Assembly (NCBI GenBank): GCA_041483135.1
Contig: JBGPFE010000043.1
Coordinates: 1-34,270, forward strand
From: PALSA-1004 sp041483135
GTDB lineage: Bacteria; Pseudomonadota; Gammaproteobacteria; Burkholderiales; SG8-41
Direction: 5' to 3'
DNA: 34,270 bases
Each line of letters starts with the position of its first letter. Within the stretch, counting starts at the first letter, position 1. A program made the translations under genes and the position numbers. Below, one piece after another: positions 8,417 through 16,465 of this stretch. The notes beneath the pieces were generated by a model. The model did no database searches, had not been told where the DNA came from, and saw only the letters and a list, made by a program, of their open reading frames with translations.

Positions 8417-8590
8417 GGCACCGATATCGAATTGCGCGCGGAGAAGCCCGATTCGAAGTCGGTCGAAAATCTCCGCAATGACATCGTCAGTACCTACTAT
8501 TACTTTCCGACACTGTCCAATCCATGGCTCACCACGATCAAGCTGCAAGGCGGCAAAATCAACAATATCGACCGCGCGAAGAAATTCTGA
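8417..8590 (+). pseudogene. Coding-like remnant of unknown origin between ftsK and lolA
   Basis: After the ftsK stop, the frame from 8417 to a TGA at 8588-8590 reads as a plausible protein tail of 57 residues. It contains a VENLRNDIVSTYYYFPTL segment and ends in INNIDRAKKF. Third codon positions are strongly G/C-biased, like the flanking genes. No in-frame ATG or GTG exists between the ftsK stop and this TGA; the only candidate start is TTG at 8432 (52 residues), without a ribosome-binding site. Its stop overlaps the lolA start as TGATG. It may be the surviving 3' end of a deleted gene or a small leader-type ORF coupled to lolA. I do not recognise the family. Confidence 0.4.
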
Positions 8591-9198
8591 TGCGTATCGC
8601 GCTCGCCTTTGCTTTGCTGCTGGCATGCTTCGCGGCGCGCGCGGCGGGCATAGAAATGCTCAAGGCGTTCCTGCAGCAGACCACATCCGGCAAAGCCCGT
8701 TTCGCGCAAATCATCGTCGACAAGAACCTCAAGCATCTGCAGCAGGCGACCGGCACCATGCTATTTTCGCGCCCCGGCAAGTTCCGCTGGGAATACGATA
8801 AGCCTTACGAGCAGACCATCGTCGGCGACGGTACCAGGCTGTGGATTTACGACAAGGACCTCAATCAGGTCACCGTCAGAAAGATCGACCAGGCGCTCGG
8901 CGGCAGTCCCGCCGCGCTGCTCGCCGGCAGCAACGAGATCGAGAAAATCTACAATCTGACCAATCTCGGCAACCAGGAAGGGCTGGATTGGCTGGAGGCG
9001 TTGCCGAAATCAAAGGAAAACGCGTTCGAGCGCATCCGCCTGGGCTTCGGCCAGAGCGGGCTCGAGACGATGGAGTTGCGCGACCAGTTCGGGCAGACCA
9101 CGGTCATCAAATTCGCGGCGATCGAGCGCAACCCCAGGCTTGCACCCGACCTGTTCAAGTTCACTCCGCCCAAGGGCGCCGACATCATCACCGACTAA
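8590..9198 (+). CDS. lolA: Outer-membrane lipoprotein carrier protein LolA
   Basis: A 202-residue periplasmic chaperone that takes lipoproteins from the LolCDE transporter and carries them to LolB at the outer membrane. The ATG at 8590 opens a clear signal peptide (hydrophobic residues about 3-18, cleavage near ARAAG). The family signature PGKFRWEYDKPYEQ is followed by an IVGDGTRLWIYDKDLNQV block and the ALGGSPAALL segment. The C-terminus matches the usual FTPPKGADII-type ending. An in-frame upstream ATG at 8524 would bury the signal peptide and is not used here. The start codon overlaps the stop of the upstream coding-like remnant. rarA begins 29 bases downstream, consistent with one transcript. 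Confidence 0.97.
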   Translation: MRIALAFALLLACFAARAAGIEMLKAFLQQTTSGKARFAQIIVDKNLKHLQQATGTMLFSRPGKFRWEYDKPYEQTIVGDGTRLWIYDKDLNQVTVRKIDQALGGSPAALLAGSNEIEKIYNLTNLGNQEGLDWLEALPKSKENAFERIRLGFGQSGLETMELRDQFGQTTVIKFAAIERNPRLAPDLFKFTPPKGADIITD

Positions 9199-9227
9199 GA
9201 GCCTCCAGGATAATCAGAGGCCCTGCC

Positions 9228-10541
9228 GTGAACGAACTTTTCAAAAAGCCGGAGCCTGCGGCGCCGCTCGCGGAGCGACTGCGGCCGCGCTCGCTCGACG
9301 AGGTCGTCGGGCAGTCCCATCTGCTCGCCGCGGGCAAGCCGCTGCGGCTTGCGTTCGAGTCGGGCAAGCCGCATTCGATGATCCTGTGGGGACCGCCCGG
9401 CGTCGGCAAGACCACCCTGGCACGGCTGATGGCGCAGGCGTTCAATGCCGAGTTCATCGCGATTTCGGCGGTGCTTGCCGGTGTCAGGGACATCCGCGAT
9501 GCGGTCCAGCATGCCGAGCTCGCGCTGCAGCAAAGCGGCCGGCAAACCATCTTGTTCGTCGACGAAGCGCACCGTTTCAACAAAGCGCAGCAGGATGCCT
9601 TTTTGCCCTACGTCGAGCGGGGCTTGTTGACCTTCATCGGCGCGACTACTGAAAACCCGTCGTTTGAAGTGAACAGCGCGTTGTTGTCGCGCACCACGGT
9701 CTATGTGCTGCAGCCGCTCTCGGATGACGATCTCGCCGTGCTGCTGCAACGCGCGCTGCAGCATTGCAGTCAGTCGCTCGAATTGAGCGACCGCGCGCGC
9801 GAATTGATAATCGGCTATGCCGACGGCGATGCACGGCGGCTGCTCAATATGGTCGAGCAGATCGATATTGCGGCCGCCGCGCGCGGCGTTCGGCAAGTCG
9901 ACGAGACGCTGGTACGCGATGCGCTGGCGCAGAGCCTCAAGCGCTTCGACAAGGGCGGCAACCAGTTCTACGACCAGATCTCGGCGCTGCACAAGTCGGT
10001 GCGCGGCTCGTCACCCGACGCTGCGCTGTACTGGCTGTGCCGCATGCTCGACGGCGGGGCGGACCCGCTTTACGTTGGCCGCCGGCTGGTGCGCATGGCG
10101 GTCGAAGACATCGGGCTCGCCGACCCGCGCGCGCTGCGGATCACGCTCGATGCCTGTGAAACTTACGAACGGCTGGGCAGCCCGGAAGGAGAACTCGCGC
10201 TGGCCGAAGCCGTGCTTTATCTGGCGGTAGCGCCGAAAAGCAACGCCACCTACGGCGCCTACAGCACGGCGCGCGCGCTGATCCGCGACGACAAATCGCG
10301 GCCGGTGCCTGAGCATTTGCGCAATGCGCCGACGCGGCTGATGAAAGAGCTTGGTTACGGGCGCGACTATCGCTACGCTCACGACGAAGCCGGCGCCTAT
10401 GCTGCCGGCGAGAATTATTTCCCGGAAGGCATGCCGCCGCCGCGCCTGTATGAGCCCACCGAGCGCGGGCTCGAAGCAAAAATCAAGGCGCGGCTCGCCG
10501 AGCTGCGCGGGCTCGACGAGCAGGCGCGCCGCAAGAAGTAG
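9228..10541 (+). CDS. rarA: Replication-associated recombination protein A (RarA/MgsA AAA+ ATPase)
   Basis: A 437-residue clamp-loader-like AAA+ ATPase that acts at stalled replication forks. The GTG at 9228 gives the family's usual N-terminus (FKKPEPAAPLAERLRPRSLD); the much longer open frame from 8841 overlaps lolA out of frame and is rejected. Walker A is GPPGVGKTT (G55-T62/63), Walker B is FVDEAHRF (D112-E113), and the sensor/arginine-finger stretch is ATTENPSFEVNSALLSR. The C-terminal tetramerisation region contains the typical YDQISALHKSVRGS and GGADPLYVGRRLVRMA segments. The stop codon lies 6 bases from that of the convergent amidohydrolase gene. Confidence 0.97.
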   Translation: MNELFKKPEPAAPLAERLRPRSLDEVVGQSHLLAAGKPLRLAFESGKPHSMILWGPPGVGKTTLARLMAQAFNAEFIAISAVLAGVRDIRDAVQHAELALQQSGRQTILFVDEAHRFNKAQQDAFLPYVERGLLTFIGATTENPSFEVNSALLSRTTVYVLQPLSDDDLAVLLQRALQHCSQSLELSDRARELIIGYADGDARRLLNMVEQIDIAAAARGVRQVDETLVRDALAQSLKRFDKGGNQFYDQISALHKSVRGSSPDAALYWLCRMLDGGADPLYVGRRLVRMAVEDIGLADPRALRITLDACETYERLGSPEGELALAEAVLYLAVAPKSNATYGAYSTARALIRDDKSRPVPEHLRNAPTRLMKELGYGRDYRYAHDEAGAYAAGENYFPEGMPPPRLYEPTERGLEAKIKARLAELRGLDEQARRKK

Positions 10542-10547
10542 CGGCTT

Positions 10548-11438
10548 TCAGCGGAAATCGTAAAGTCGCGCGGGGTTATTGACGAGCACGCGCTGGCGCA
10601 GCGCTTCATCCGGTATCCAGTCGGGCAGAATGTCGGCGAGGTCGCCATCGTTGGGCATGAAAGCGGTATTCGGGTGCGGCCAGTCGGTGCCCCACACGCA
10701 GCGATCGGGCGCCAGTTCAAGCAGTGCGCGCGCGAACGGCGTTACATCCGGGAACATCGGCGGCTGTCTGGACAGACGATACGGTCCGATCAGCTTGAAC
10801 CAGCAGCGCTCGTGACGCGCGAGGCGCAAGAGCGTCTGAAAACCGGGCGCCGCGACGCCGTCTGCGGCGTCGATGTGCCCGAAGTGGTCGATCACGATGT
10901 CGACCGGAAGTCTGGCCAGCTGCTTGTCGAGGTCGGGCAGGGTGCGCACGTCGAGAAAGAACTGGAGATGCCAGCCGCGCGCCTTGATGCGTTCCGCGAG
11001 CCGCGGCGCGAAATTGATCGAGTATATGCTGCCTTTCGATTTGAGGTTCAATCGCACGCCGCGCACGCCGGCCTGGTGCATGTCCTCGAGTTCGGAATCC
11101 GTCGTTTTATCGTCGATCACGGCGATGCCGCGAAACGCGAATTTTCCGGAGCGCAGTGCATCGACCGTGCAGCGGTTGTCGGCGCCGTAGGCGCTTGGGT
11201 GGACGATCACCGCGCGTTCGCAGCCGATCACGCGCAGCATTCGCACATAATCGTCGACCGAAGCTTCCGCCGGCACGTAGCCGGTATGGGGCGAGAGCGG
11301 ATACTGCTGCTGCGGCCCGAACACATGGGCGTGGCAGTCGCACGCGCCGGCGGGAAATTTTACGCGCGGCCGGCGGGTATCCGGGTCAGGCCCGGGGATC
11401 GTCGGAGCTAACGGGACAAACGTTGGCGCAGCGCTCAT
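10548..11438 (-). CDS. Amidohydrolase family 2 protein, LigI-like (2-pyrone-4,6-dicarboxylate lactonase family)
   Basis: A 296-residue TIM-barrel hydrolase. The metal/active-site motif CDCHAHVFGP contains H36 and H38. Further family motifs are RGVRLNLKSKG, HLQFFLDVR, VIDHFGH, FKLIGPYRLS and WGTDWPHPN, ending in NNPARLYDF. This pattern resembles 2-pyrone-4,6-dicarboxylate hydrolase (LigI), which opens the lactone in protocatechuate 4,5-cleavage. Many relatives act on other lactones, so the exact substrate is not assigned. It is the last gene of a leftward three-gene cluster, starting 30 bases after the Bug protein's stop. The Bug protein and the muconolactone-isomerase-like neighbour support a role in aromatic-acid turnover. 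Confidence 0.85.
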   Translation of the reverse strand: MSAAPTFVPLAPTIPGPDPDTRRPRVKFPAGACDCHAHVFGPQQQYPLSPHTGYVPAEASVDDYVRMLRVIGCERAVIVHPSAYGADNRCTVDALRSGKFAFRGIAVIDDKTTDSELEDMHQAGVRGVRLNLKSKGSIYSINFAPRLAERIKARGWHLQFFLDVRTLPDLDKQLARLPVDIVIDHFGHIDAADGVAAPGFQTLLRLARHERCWFKLIGPYRLSRQPPMFPDVTPFARALLELAPDRCVWGTDWPHPNTAFMPNDGDLADILPDWIPDEALRQRVLVNNPARLYDFR

Positions 11439-11468
11439 GGTTCAACGGTTCGACGCGGTCGATTTAAG

Positions 11469-12434
11469 TCAGTCAACATGGATGTTGGCCTCCTTGATCA
11501 CACGCGCCCATTTGGCGGCTTCCGATTTCATGAACGCGCCGAACTCCTCGGGTGTATTGCCCACCGGTTCCGCGCCGTTAGCAATCAGCCGTTCCCTGAT
11601 CTCGGGCAGCCGTAGAACTTTGACCGTTTCGGTATTGAGACGGGTGACGATGTCACGCGGCGTCGCGGCGGGGACTACCATGCCGAACCAGTTGACGACT
11701 TCGTAGCCGGGCAGCGTTTCACCCACCGTGGGCACGTCCGGCAGCACCGGTGAGCGCTTGGGGCCAAGCACGGCGACCGCTCGCAACCTGCCGCTTTTCA
11801 CGTACTGCAGGCCCTGCACCATGCTGTCGAATGTCAACGGAACCTGGCCACCCAGCAGGTCGATAAAGCTCGGGCCGCTGCCTTTGTACGGCACATGCAC
11901 CATCTTGACCCCTGCCATCGAGTTGAACAATTCGGCCCCGAGGTGAGGCGCGCCGCCGTTGCCGCTCGAGGCGTAGTTGATCTGCCCGGGGCGGGACTTG
12001 GCAAGCGCGATCAGGTCCTTGACCGTCTTGACGGGCAGCGACGGGTGGACGTAAAGCACAAACGTTACCGATACCACCAGCGTCAGCGGCGCGAAATCGC
12101 GACCGACATCGAACGGAAGTTTCTTGTAGAGCAGCGGATTCACGCTCAGGTTGCCGAGCGTGCCTATGAACATCGTATAGCCGTCCGCGGGCGACTTCGC
12201 CGCGAGCTCGGTGCCAACTATGCCGGCAGCGCCGGCGCGATTGTCGATCACGATCTGCTGCCCGAGGTTTTCGGCCATTTTCGGGCTCATGATGCGCGCG
12301 ACGATGTCGACACCGCCGCCCGGCGGAAACGCGACGATGATGCGCACCGGTTTGTTCGGGAACGGCTGGGCCAGCCCGGTTACACCGATCGCACCCAGCA
12401 TCATCGCGATCACAATTCTCAGCAAAGCTTGCAT
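11469..12434 (-). CDS. Bug-family periplasmic solute-binding protein (tripartite tricarboxylate transporter receptor type)
   Basis: A 321-residue protein with a signal peptide (hydrophobic residues about 5-20, cleavage near GLAQPFP). The N-terminal pattern is diagnostic: FPNKPVRIIVAFPPGGGVDI, then VIDNRAGAAGIVGTE and SPADGYT. The middle contains the family's NYASSGNGG, HVPYKGSGP and PDVPTVGE segments. The ATG follows AGGAGGA, a strong ribosome-binding site. Bug proteins bind carboxylates in the periplasm and are strongly expanded in Burkholderiales. No TctA/TctB membrane genes are adjacent, so it is an orphan receptor that may use a transporter encoded elsewhere or act as a sensor. It lies between a lactone-type hydrolase and a small isomerase-like gene. 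Confidence 0.95.
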   Translation of the reverse strand: MQALLRIVIAMMLGAIGVTGLAQPFPNKPVRIIVAFPPGGGVDIVARIMSPKMAENLGQQIVIDNRAGAAGIVGTELAAKSPADGYTMFIGTLGNLSVNPLLYKKLPFDVGRDFAPLTLVVSVTFVLYVHPSLPVKTVKDLIALAKSRPGQINYASSGNGGAPHLGAELFNSMAGVKMVHVPYKGSGPSFIDLLGGQVPLTFDSMVQGLQYVKSGRLRAVAVLGPKRSPVLPDVPTVGETLPGYEVVNWFGMVVPAATPRDIVTRLNTETVKVLRLPEIRERLIANGAEPVGNTPEEFGAFMKSEAAKWARVIKEANIHVD

Positions 12435-12461
12435 GTTGATTCCTCCTCGTGAATTTGGCGG

Positions 12462-12764
12462 CTAGCGCCGTTTGCCGCCGCGGCTTTTCCGGTTCAGGTA
12501 TTTCCGTGCTGTGCCGGCATCGAGCAGCGGGTAGATGCCGAAATGCGCGGGCATGATATCCGACCACTCGTTGATCAGCCGGTGCAGCGTTTGAGTCGAA
12601 TCGACATCGAACAGCGCCACCGCGCCGCGGCCGACGCGCGCATACACCATGCGCGATATGCCGGACTTGAGCAGTGGATCCATCCATTTCCAGTAGCGCT
12701 TGCGCGCTGCGGTGAGGGTCGTGGGACGTCCCGGCAGCGGCGTGCTGATTACAAGAAACAACAT
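12462..12764 (-). CDS. Small muconolactone-isomerase-like (dimeric alpha-beta barrel) protein
   Basis: A 100-residue protein. The ATG at 12764 is chosen because it follows GGAGGAG and opens directly into a beta-strand (MLFLVIST); the longer upstream frame to 12902 encodes an Arg/Cys-rich tail with no plausible start. The predicted beta-alpha-beta layout, the GAVALFDVDS strand and the HFGIYPLLDA segment resemble small ferredoxin-fold proteins such as muconolactone delta-isomerase or DUF3303. It is the first gene of the leftward cluster, 27 bases before the Bug gene. The function (isomerase on a ring-cleavage lactone) is inferred from fold and neighbours. Confidence 0.65.
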   Translation of the reverse strand: MLFLVISTPLPGRPTTLTAARKRYWKWMDPLLKSGISRMVYARVGRGAVALFDVDSTQTLHRLINEWSDIMPAHFGIYPLLDAGTARKYLNRKSRGGKRR

Positions 12765-12949
12765 CTGCGCTGCTCCTCCGGACAGTATCTTGATTATGTG
12801 ACCGACCCCAAAGTGTCGCGCGCGGCGATGTCGGGGCGCTGGCCGTGAAGTCCAATCTCCGCGATAATAACAGGCTGCGCGATTTGAGGCGCGGCAATGC
12901 AAACCGGGATGACAATCGTGTTCAAATCTGAATATTGTTCGAGGGCGTA

Positions 12950-14221
12950 GTGCTCGACATCCAGTTATTGCGGAGCGACCTGCAGGGTGTCGCCGAGCGC
13001 CTCGCGGCGCGCGGACCGACGCCTGATTTCAGCGAGTTCGAGCAGCTCGAAGCCAAACGCAAGACGGTGCAGACGCAAACCCAGGAGCTGCAGGCGAAGC
13101 GCAATCAGTTCTCGAAACAGATAGGGCAGGCCAAGGCCAAGGGCGAGGCCGCCTCGGCGCTGATGGCTGAGGTCAATGCGCAGGCAGACAAGCTGAAAAC
13201 GCTCGAGCAGCAACTCGAGCAGATCCAGCGCGGTCTCGACGCGTTTCTCGCCGTCATCCCGAACTTGCCGCATGCCAGCGTGCCGGCAGGTAAATCACCC
13301 GCGGACAACGTCGAAGTGCGGCGGGTCGGCGCGCCGCGCAATTTCGAATTCGCGGTCAAGGACCATGTGGACATCGGTGCGGGCCTTGGCCAGCTCGATT
13401 TCGACACCGCCTCCAAACTCGCGGGCGCCCGTTTTTCCGTGATGAGGAAAGACGTGGCGCGCCTGCATCGGGCGATCGCGCAGTTCATGCTCGACGTGCA
13501 CACGCAAGAGCACGGCTATACCGAAGTCTACGTGCCATACATGGTGACCGGGGAGTGCGCCAACGGCGTCTCGAGCCTTGCCAAATTCAAGGACGATCTT
13601 TTCAAGATCGAGGGCCGCGACCTCTACCTGATTCCGACTGCGGAGTATCCGGTCACGAACTTCATGCGCGATGAGATCGTCCCGGGCGAGCAGTTGCCGC
13701 TCAAGTTCGTTTGCCATACGCCTTGCTTTCGCTCGGAAGCGGGCTCCTATGGCAAGGACACCCGCGGCATGATCCGGCAGCACCAGTTCGACAAGGTCGA
13801 GCTGGTGCAGATCGCGCACCCGTCGAAATCCTATGATCTGCTCGAAGAGCTGACCGGGCATGCCGAAGTGATACTGAAGCGCCTCGAGCTGCCGTACCGC
13901 GTCGTCACGCTGTGCACCGGCGACATGGGGTTCTCGGCGGCCAAGACCTATGACATCGAGGTGTGGCTGCCGGGACAGAACGCCTACCGCGAAATTTCCT
14001 CGTGCAGCAACTTCGAGGCGTTCCAGGCACGCCGCATGCAGGCGCGCTTTCGCAACGAGAAGGGCAAACCGGAACTCGTGCACACGCTCAACGGCTCGGC
14101 GCTCGCAGTCGGGCGCACGCTGGTCGCGATCCTCGAGAACTATCAAAACGCGGATGGCAGCGTTACCGTGCCCGCGGCGCTACGGTCGTACATGAGCGGC
14201 CTGGATAAAATATCCGCCTGA
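12950..14221 (+). CDS. serS: Seryl-tRNA synthetase
   Basis: A 423-residue class II aminoacyl-tRNA synthetase that charges tRNA-Ser. The GTG at 12950 is preferred over the TTG at 12935 because it gives the family N-terminus MLDIQLLRSD and follows GAGGG. Residues of about 25-110 form the long antiparallel coiled coil that grips the tRNA-Ser variable arm. The catalytic core has the TAEYPVTNFMRDEI block, motif 2 FRSEAGSYGKDTRGMIRQHQF (R261), the EISSCSNFEAFQARRM block, and motif 3 LNGSALAVGRTLVAILEN. It is followed 49 bases later by tRNA-Ser(CGA). The divergent gap 12765-12949 holds its promoter, which I cannot place confidently. Confidence 0.98.
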   Translation: MLDIQLLRSDLQGVAERLAARGPTPDFSEFEQLEAKRKTVQTQTQELQAKRNQFSKQIGQAKAKGEAASALMAEVNAQADKLKTLEQQLEQIQRGLDAFLAVIPNLPHASVPAGKSPADNVEVRRVGAPRNFEFAVKDHVDIGAGLGQLDFDTASKLAGARFSVMRKDVARLHRAIAQFMLDVHTQEHGYTEVYVPYMVTGECANGVSSLAKFKDDLFKIEGRDLYLIPTAEYPVTNFMRDEIVPGEQLPLKFVCHTPCFRSEAGSYGKDTRGMIRQHQFDKVELVQIAHPSKSYDLLEELTGHAEVILKRLELPYRVVTLCTGDMGFSAAKTYDIEVWLPGQNAYREISSCSNFEAFQARRMQARFRNEKGKPELVHTLNGSALAVGRTLVAILENYQNADGSVTVPAALRSYMSGLDKISA

Positions 14222-14230
14222 CGGCTCGCG

Positions 14231-14260
14231 ACTGACCGGCAATAGCGAGTCTGCTAAAAT
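14231..14260 (+). promoter_or_regulatory. Candidate sigma-70 promoter for tRNA-Ser
   Basis: A -10-like TAAAAT (14255-14260) is preceded at 16-18 bases by a -35-like stretch (ACTGAC/TGACCG, 14231-14238). It ends 10 bases before the mature tRNA 5' end. The spacing and position suit a short tRNA leader. The tRNA may also be co-transcribed from serS. Confidence 0.5.
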
Positions 14261-14270
14261 ACGCGCCGCC

Positions 14271-14360
14271 GGAGAGGTGCCAGAGCGGTTGAACGGGCCG
14301 GTCTCGAAAACCGGAATACGCGCAAGCGTATCGTGGGTTCGAATCCCACCCTCTCCGCCA
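14271..14360 (+). tRNA. tRNA-Ser (anticodon CGA)
   Basis: A complete 90-nt class II tRNA. The acceptor stem GGAGAGG pairs with CCTCTCC, followed by the discriminator G and an encoded CCA. The anticodon stem CCGGT/ACCGG encloses the loop CTCGAAA, giving anticodon CGA, which reads UCG. The long variable arm TACGC-GCAA-GCGTA marks a serine tRNA, and the T-loop reads TTCGAAT. It lies directly downstream of serS and upstream of the TPS locus. Confidence 0.98.
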
Positions 14361-14426
14361 GCCGGCCGGCAGCTGTTCATCTCCCTCCCTGTTCCTCCCG
14401 GCAAGCCCCGGTGGCCGCGCAAGTTA

Positions 14427-14455
14427 TTGAATGTTATGCCTCCGCTGTCTACTAT
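14427..14455 (+). promoter_or_regulatory. Candidate sigma-70 promoter for the tpsB gene
   Basis: TTGAAT (14427-14432) and TACTAT (14450-14455) are separated by exactly 17 bases, with about four matches each to the -35 and -10 consensus. They lie in a locally AT-richer stretch of the 193-base gap between the tRNA and tpsB. The implied leader is about 90 nt. Confidence 0.4.
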
Positions 14456-14553
14456 GGCGCTAATAGAATCGCCCATATACATCTTAATAATGTTTGCGAA
14501 GTAAAACAGATAAGACTATGATGCAGCAGTAAAAATCCAACGCGGCGGCAGTC

Positions 14554-16188
14554 ATGCGACCACTAAAATGGTCATCGGGAGGGACCCATCGGGTTTTAAA
14601 CGCAGCGACCTCCGTGTTCGCCGGGGCCCTGGTTGTGCTTGCGTTGTTTGCGCCGCCGGCATTTTCCCAGCAACCTGAAGCCGCATCTCCAGAGCTTCAT
14701 TTCGAAATCGTACGCTATCAGCTTGAGGGCAACACACTGCTCGAGCCGGCTGATATCGAGCGCGTACTCGCGCCGTTTACCGGCAAGCAAAAAGATTTTT
14801 CCGACATTCAGCGCGCGCTGGAAGCACTCGAGGCGGCGTATCGCGAAATCGGCTATGGCGCGGTGCAGGTCAATTTGCCCGAGCAGAACATCGCGAGCGG
14901 TGTGGTGGTTTTCAAGATTACCGAACCCCGGCTCGGGCGCGTGGATGTCGATGGCGCCAAACGCTTCGATCAGGCCAACGTGCGGCGCAGCATCCCGGCC
15001 TTGCGCGAGGGCCAGGTCCCGAATACCAGACAGATCGCGCGCAATGTGCTGCTCGCCAACGAAAATCCATCGCGACAGCTGACGGTGCTGATGCGCGCGG
15101 GCGAATCCGACGACCAAGTCGACGCCACGATCAAAGTGGTCGAAGACAAGCCGTGGAAAGCGAGTTTGACGCTCGACAATACCGGCACGACGGCGACTGG
15201 CGCCTTGCGCGTCGCCGCCGGTTATCAGCATGCCAACCTGTTCAATCGCGACCATGTCCTGACCATGCAATATGTTACCTCGCCCAATCATGTTTCCGAG
15301 GTCACTATTTTCGGCCTCAGTTACCGCGTACCGCTATATGACTGGGGCAGCGCGATCGAAGCTGTCGTCGGCTATTCCGACGTAAATTCGGGCACTTTAC
15401 CGGGTCTGTTTTCGGTGAGCGGAAGCGGCCTGATCACCTCTTTGCGTTACAACCAGTATTTGACCAAGCTGGGGGATTACGAACAGAAACTGCTTTACGG
15501 ATTGGATTACAAGGCGTTCCAGAATCAAGTGACCAGCGCGGGCCAGAGCATCGTGCCCGACATCACGGTGCAGCCGGTGAGCGTGACTTACCAAGGCACA
15601 TTGCGGGGCGAACGGAGCGAGACGGGCTTTTACTTGAGCGCGTCACAGAACATTTTCCCCGGCGGCAACGACGGCGCCGACAGCGACTTCAAGGCTTCAC
15701 GTGCGGATGCCAAAGCCAGCTTTCGCGCTTACCGCTACGGCTTTAACTATAGCCGGGCCTTTGCCGCGGATTGGCAGGCGCGCTTCGTAATGACCGGGCA
15801 ATATACCCAGAATGCGTTGGTGGCGGGCGAGCAGTTCGGCATCGGCGGCGCGGACAATCTGCGCGGCTTTCTCGAGCGCGAGGTCGCCGGCGACCACGGC
15901 TATCGCGGCAACGTCGAGCTGTATACGCCCAATCTCGCCTCGAAATTCGGCTGGAAAGATACTCAGACCAGACTGCTGGTGTTCTATGACTGGGGGACGG
16001 TGACGGGCAACAGCATACCGCCGGGGCAATCGCCGGGGCAATCGCTGGCGAGCACCGGCGTGGGCATGCGGCTGGCCAGCGGCAAGCGTTTCACCATGCG
16101 GGTTGATTTTGCGCGCGTGCTGGATGGCGGCGGCAGCCAGGATAAAGGCCACAGCCGGGTGCACGCGCTCCTGGGGGTCACATTTTGA
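14554..16188 (+). CDS. TpsB outer-membrane transporter (ShlB/FhaC/HecB family)
   Basis: A 544-residue two-partner-secretion pore that exports its TpsA across the outer membrane without ATP. The N-terminus has a long signal peptide (hydrophobic residues about 20-36, cleavage near AFS-QQ). Two POTRA domains follow: the first begins FEIVRYQLEGNTLL (about 50-125) and the second LGRVDVDGAKRF (about 126-200). These bind the TpsA TPS domain in the periplasm. The remainder is a 16-strand-type barrel. The conserved L6-loop tip is R437-G438-F439 within ADNLRGFLER. The protein ends in Phe, as expected for BAM-assembled barrels. The giant tpsA starts 277 bases downstream on the same strand and is its evident substrate. 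Confidence 0.95.
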   Translation: MRPLKWSSGGTHRVLNAATSVFAGALVVLALFAPPAFSQQPEAASPELHFEIVRYQLEGNTLLEPADIERVLAPFTGKQKDFSDIQRALEALEAAYREIGYGAVQVNLPEQNIASGVVVFKITEPRLGRVDVDGAKRFDQANVRRSIPALREGQVPNTRQIARNVLLANENPSRQLTVLMRAGESDDQVDATIKVVEDKPWKASLTLDNTGTTATGALRVAAGYQHANLFNRDHVLTMQYVTSPNHVSEVTIFGLSYRVPLYDWGSAIEAVVGYSDVNSGTLPGLFSVSGSGLITSLRYNQYLTKLGDYEQKLLYGLDYKAFQNQVTSAGQSIVPDITVQPVSVTYQGTLRGERSETGFYLSASQNIFPGGNDGADSDFKASRADAKASFRAYRYGFNYSRAFAADWQARFVMTGQYTQNALVAGEQFGIGGADNLRGFLEREVAGDHGYRGNVELYTPNLASKFGWKDTQTRLLVFYDWGTVTGNSIPPGQSPGQSLASTGVGMRLASGKRFTMRVDFARVLDGGGSQDKGHSRVHALLGVTF

Positions 16189-16241
16189 TGGCCGTGCGCC
16201 GGGCTAGTCCTAAAGCGCTATTGCCGTATTTGTTATGTTGT

Positions 16242-16271
16242 TTGCATACTCGGCACGCAACGGACTAGAAT
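16242..16271 (+). promoter_or_regulatory. Candidate sigma-70 promoter for the giant tpsA
   Basis: TTGCAT (16242-16247) and TAGAAT (16266-16271) are separated by 18 bases. The -10 matches 5 of 6 positions; the -35 is weak. It would give a leader of about 190 nt. No terminator is seen after tpsB, so read-through from tpsB is also possible. The 277-base gap 16189-16465 contains no gene. Confidence 0.4.
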
Positions 16272-16435
16272 GATTTAACAAGATAATTTGCGCTCGAGCG
16301 CTGGTTTGTCGTTGCAGGCATTTCGAACAATATTTCGCGGCCCGACCTTTTCTGGGGCCGACCTTCCGCCTGGCTTTTAATCAGGCAAAATAACAACAAA
16401 AATCGCAGCCACAGAGATTTGATCTCAGCCGCTTC

Positions 16436-16459
16436 CCGGGCGCGCGCCCGGCGTGGGAG
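16436..16459 (+). promoter_or_regulatory. GC-only palindrome next to the ribosome-binding site of the giant tpsA
   Basis: CCGGGCGCGCGCCCGG (16436-16451) is a perfect 16-base palindrome, able to form a 6-bp all-GC stem with a GCGC loop. The ribosome-binding site GGGAG (16455-16459) begins 4 bases later, and the ATG is 6 bases after that. A hairpin here could hinder ribosome loading or serve as a protein- or RNA-binding element; this is inference from position only. Confidence 0.5.
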
Positions 16460-16465
16460 TGATGC

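Noticed and set aside
8841..9227. Upstream extension of the rarA frame overlapping lolA
   Set aside because: Its residues are an out-of-frame translation of lolA; the GTG at 9228 gives the family N-terminus.
11719..12915. Minus-strand open frame of 398 codons overlapping the Bug protein gene
   Set aside because: It is Arg-rich and has no recognisable domain; the Bug protein in the other frame has a strong ribosome-binding site and clear motifs.
14180..14504. Two open frames across the tRNA-Ser gene (one per strand, the minus-strand one containing GGEGGIRTHDTLARIPVFETG)
   Set aside because: These are the well-known spurious translations of a tRNA-Ser gene and are not proteins.
16301..16316. 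Sigma-54-like element CTGGTTTGTCGTTGCA upstream of the giant tpsA
   Set aside because: The GG and GC are 9 bases apart; sigma-54 promoters need 10.
16363..16385. Inverted repeat GCCTG...CAGGC followed by an A-rich stretch, as a tpsB terminator
   Set aside because: Only a 5-bp stem with a 9-base loop and no T run on the coding strand.
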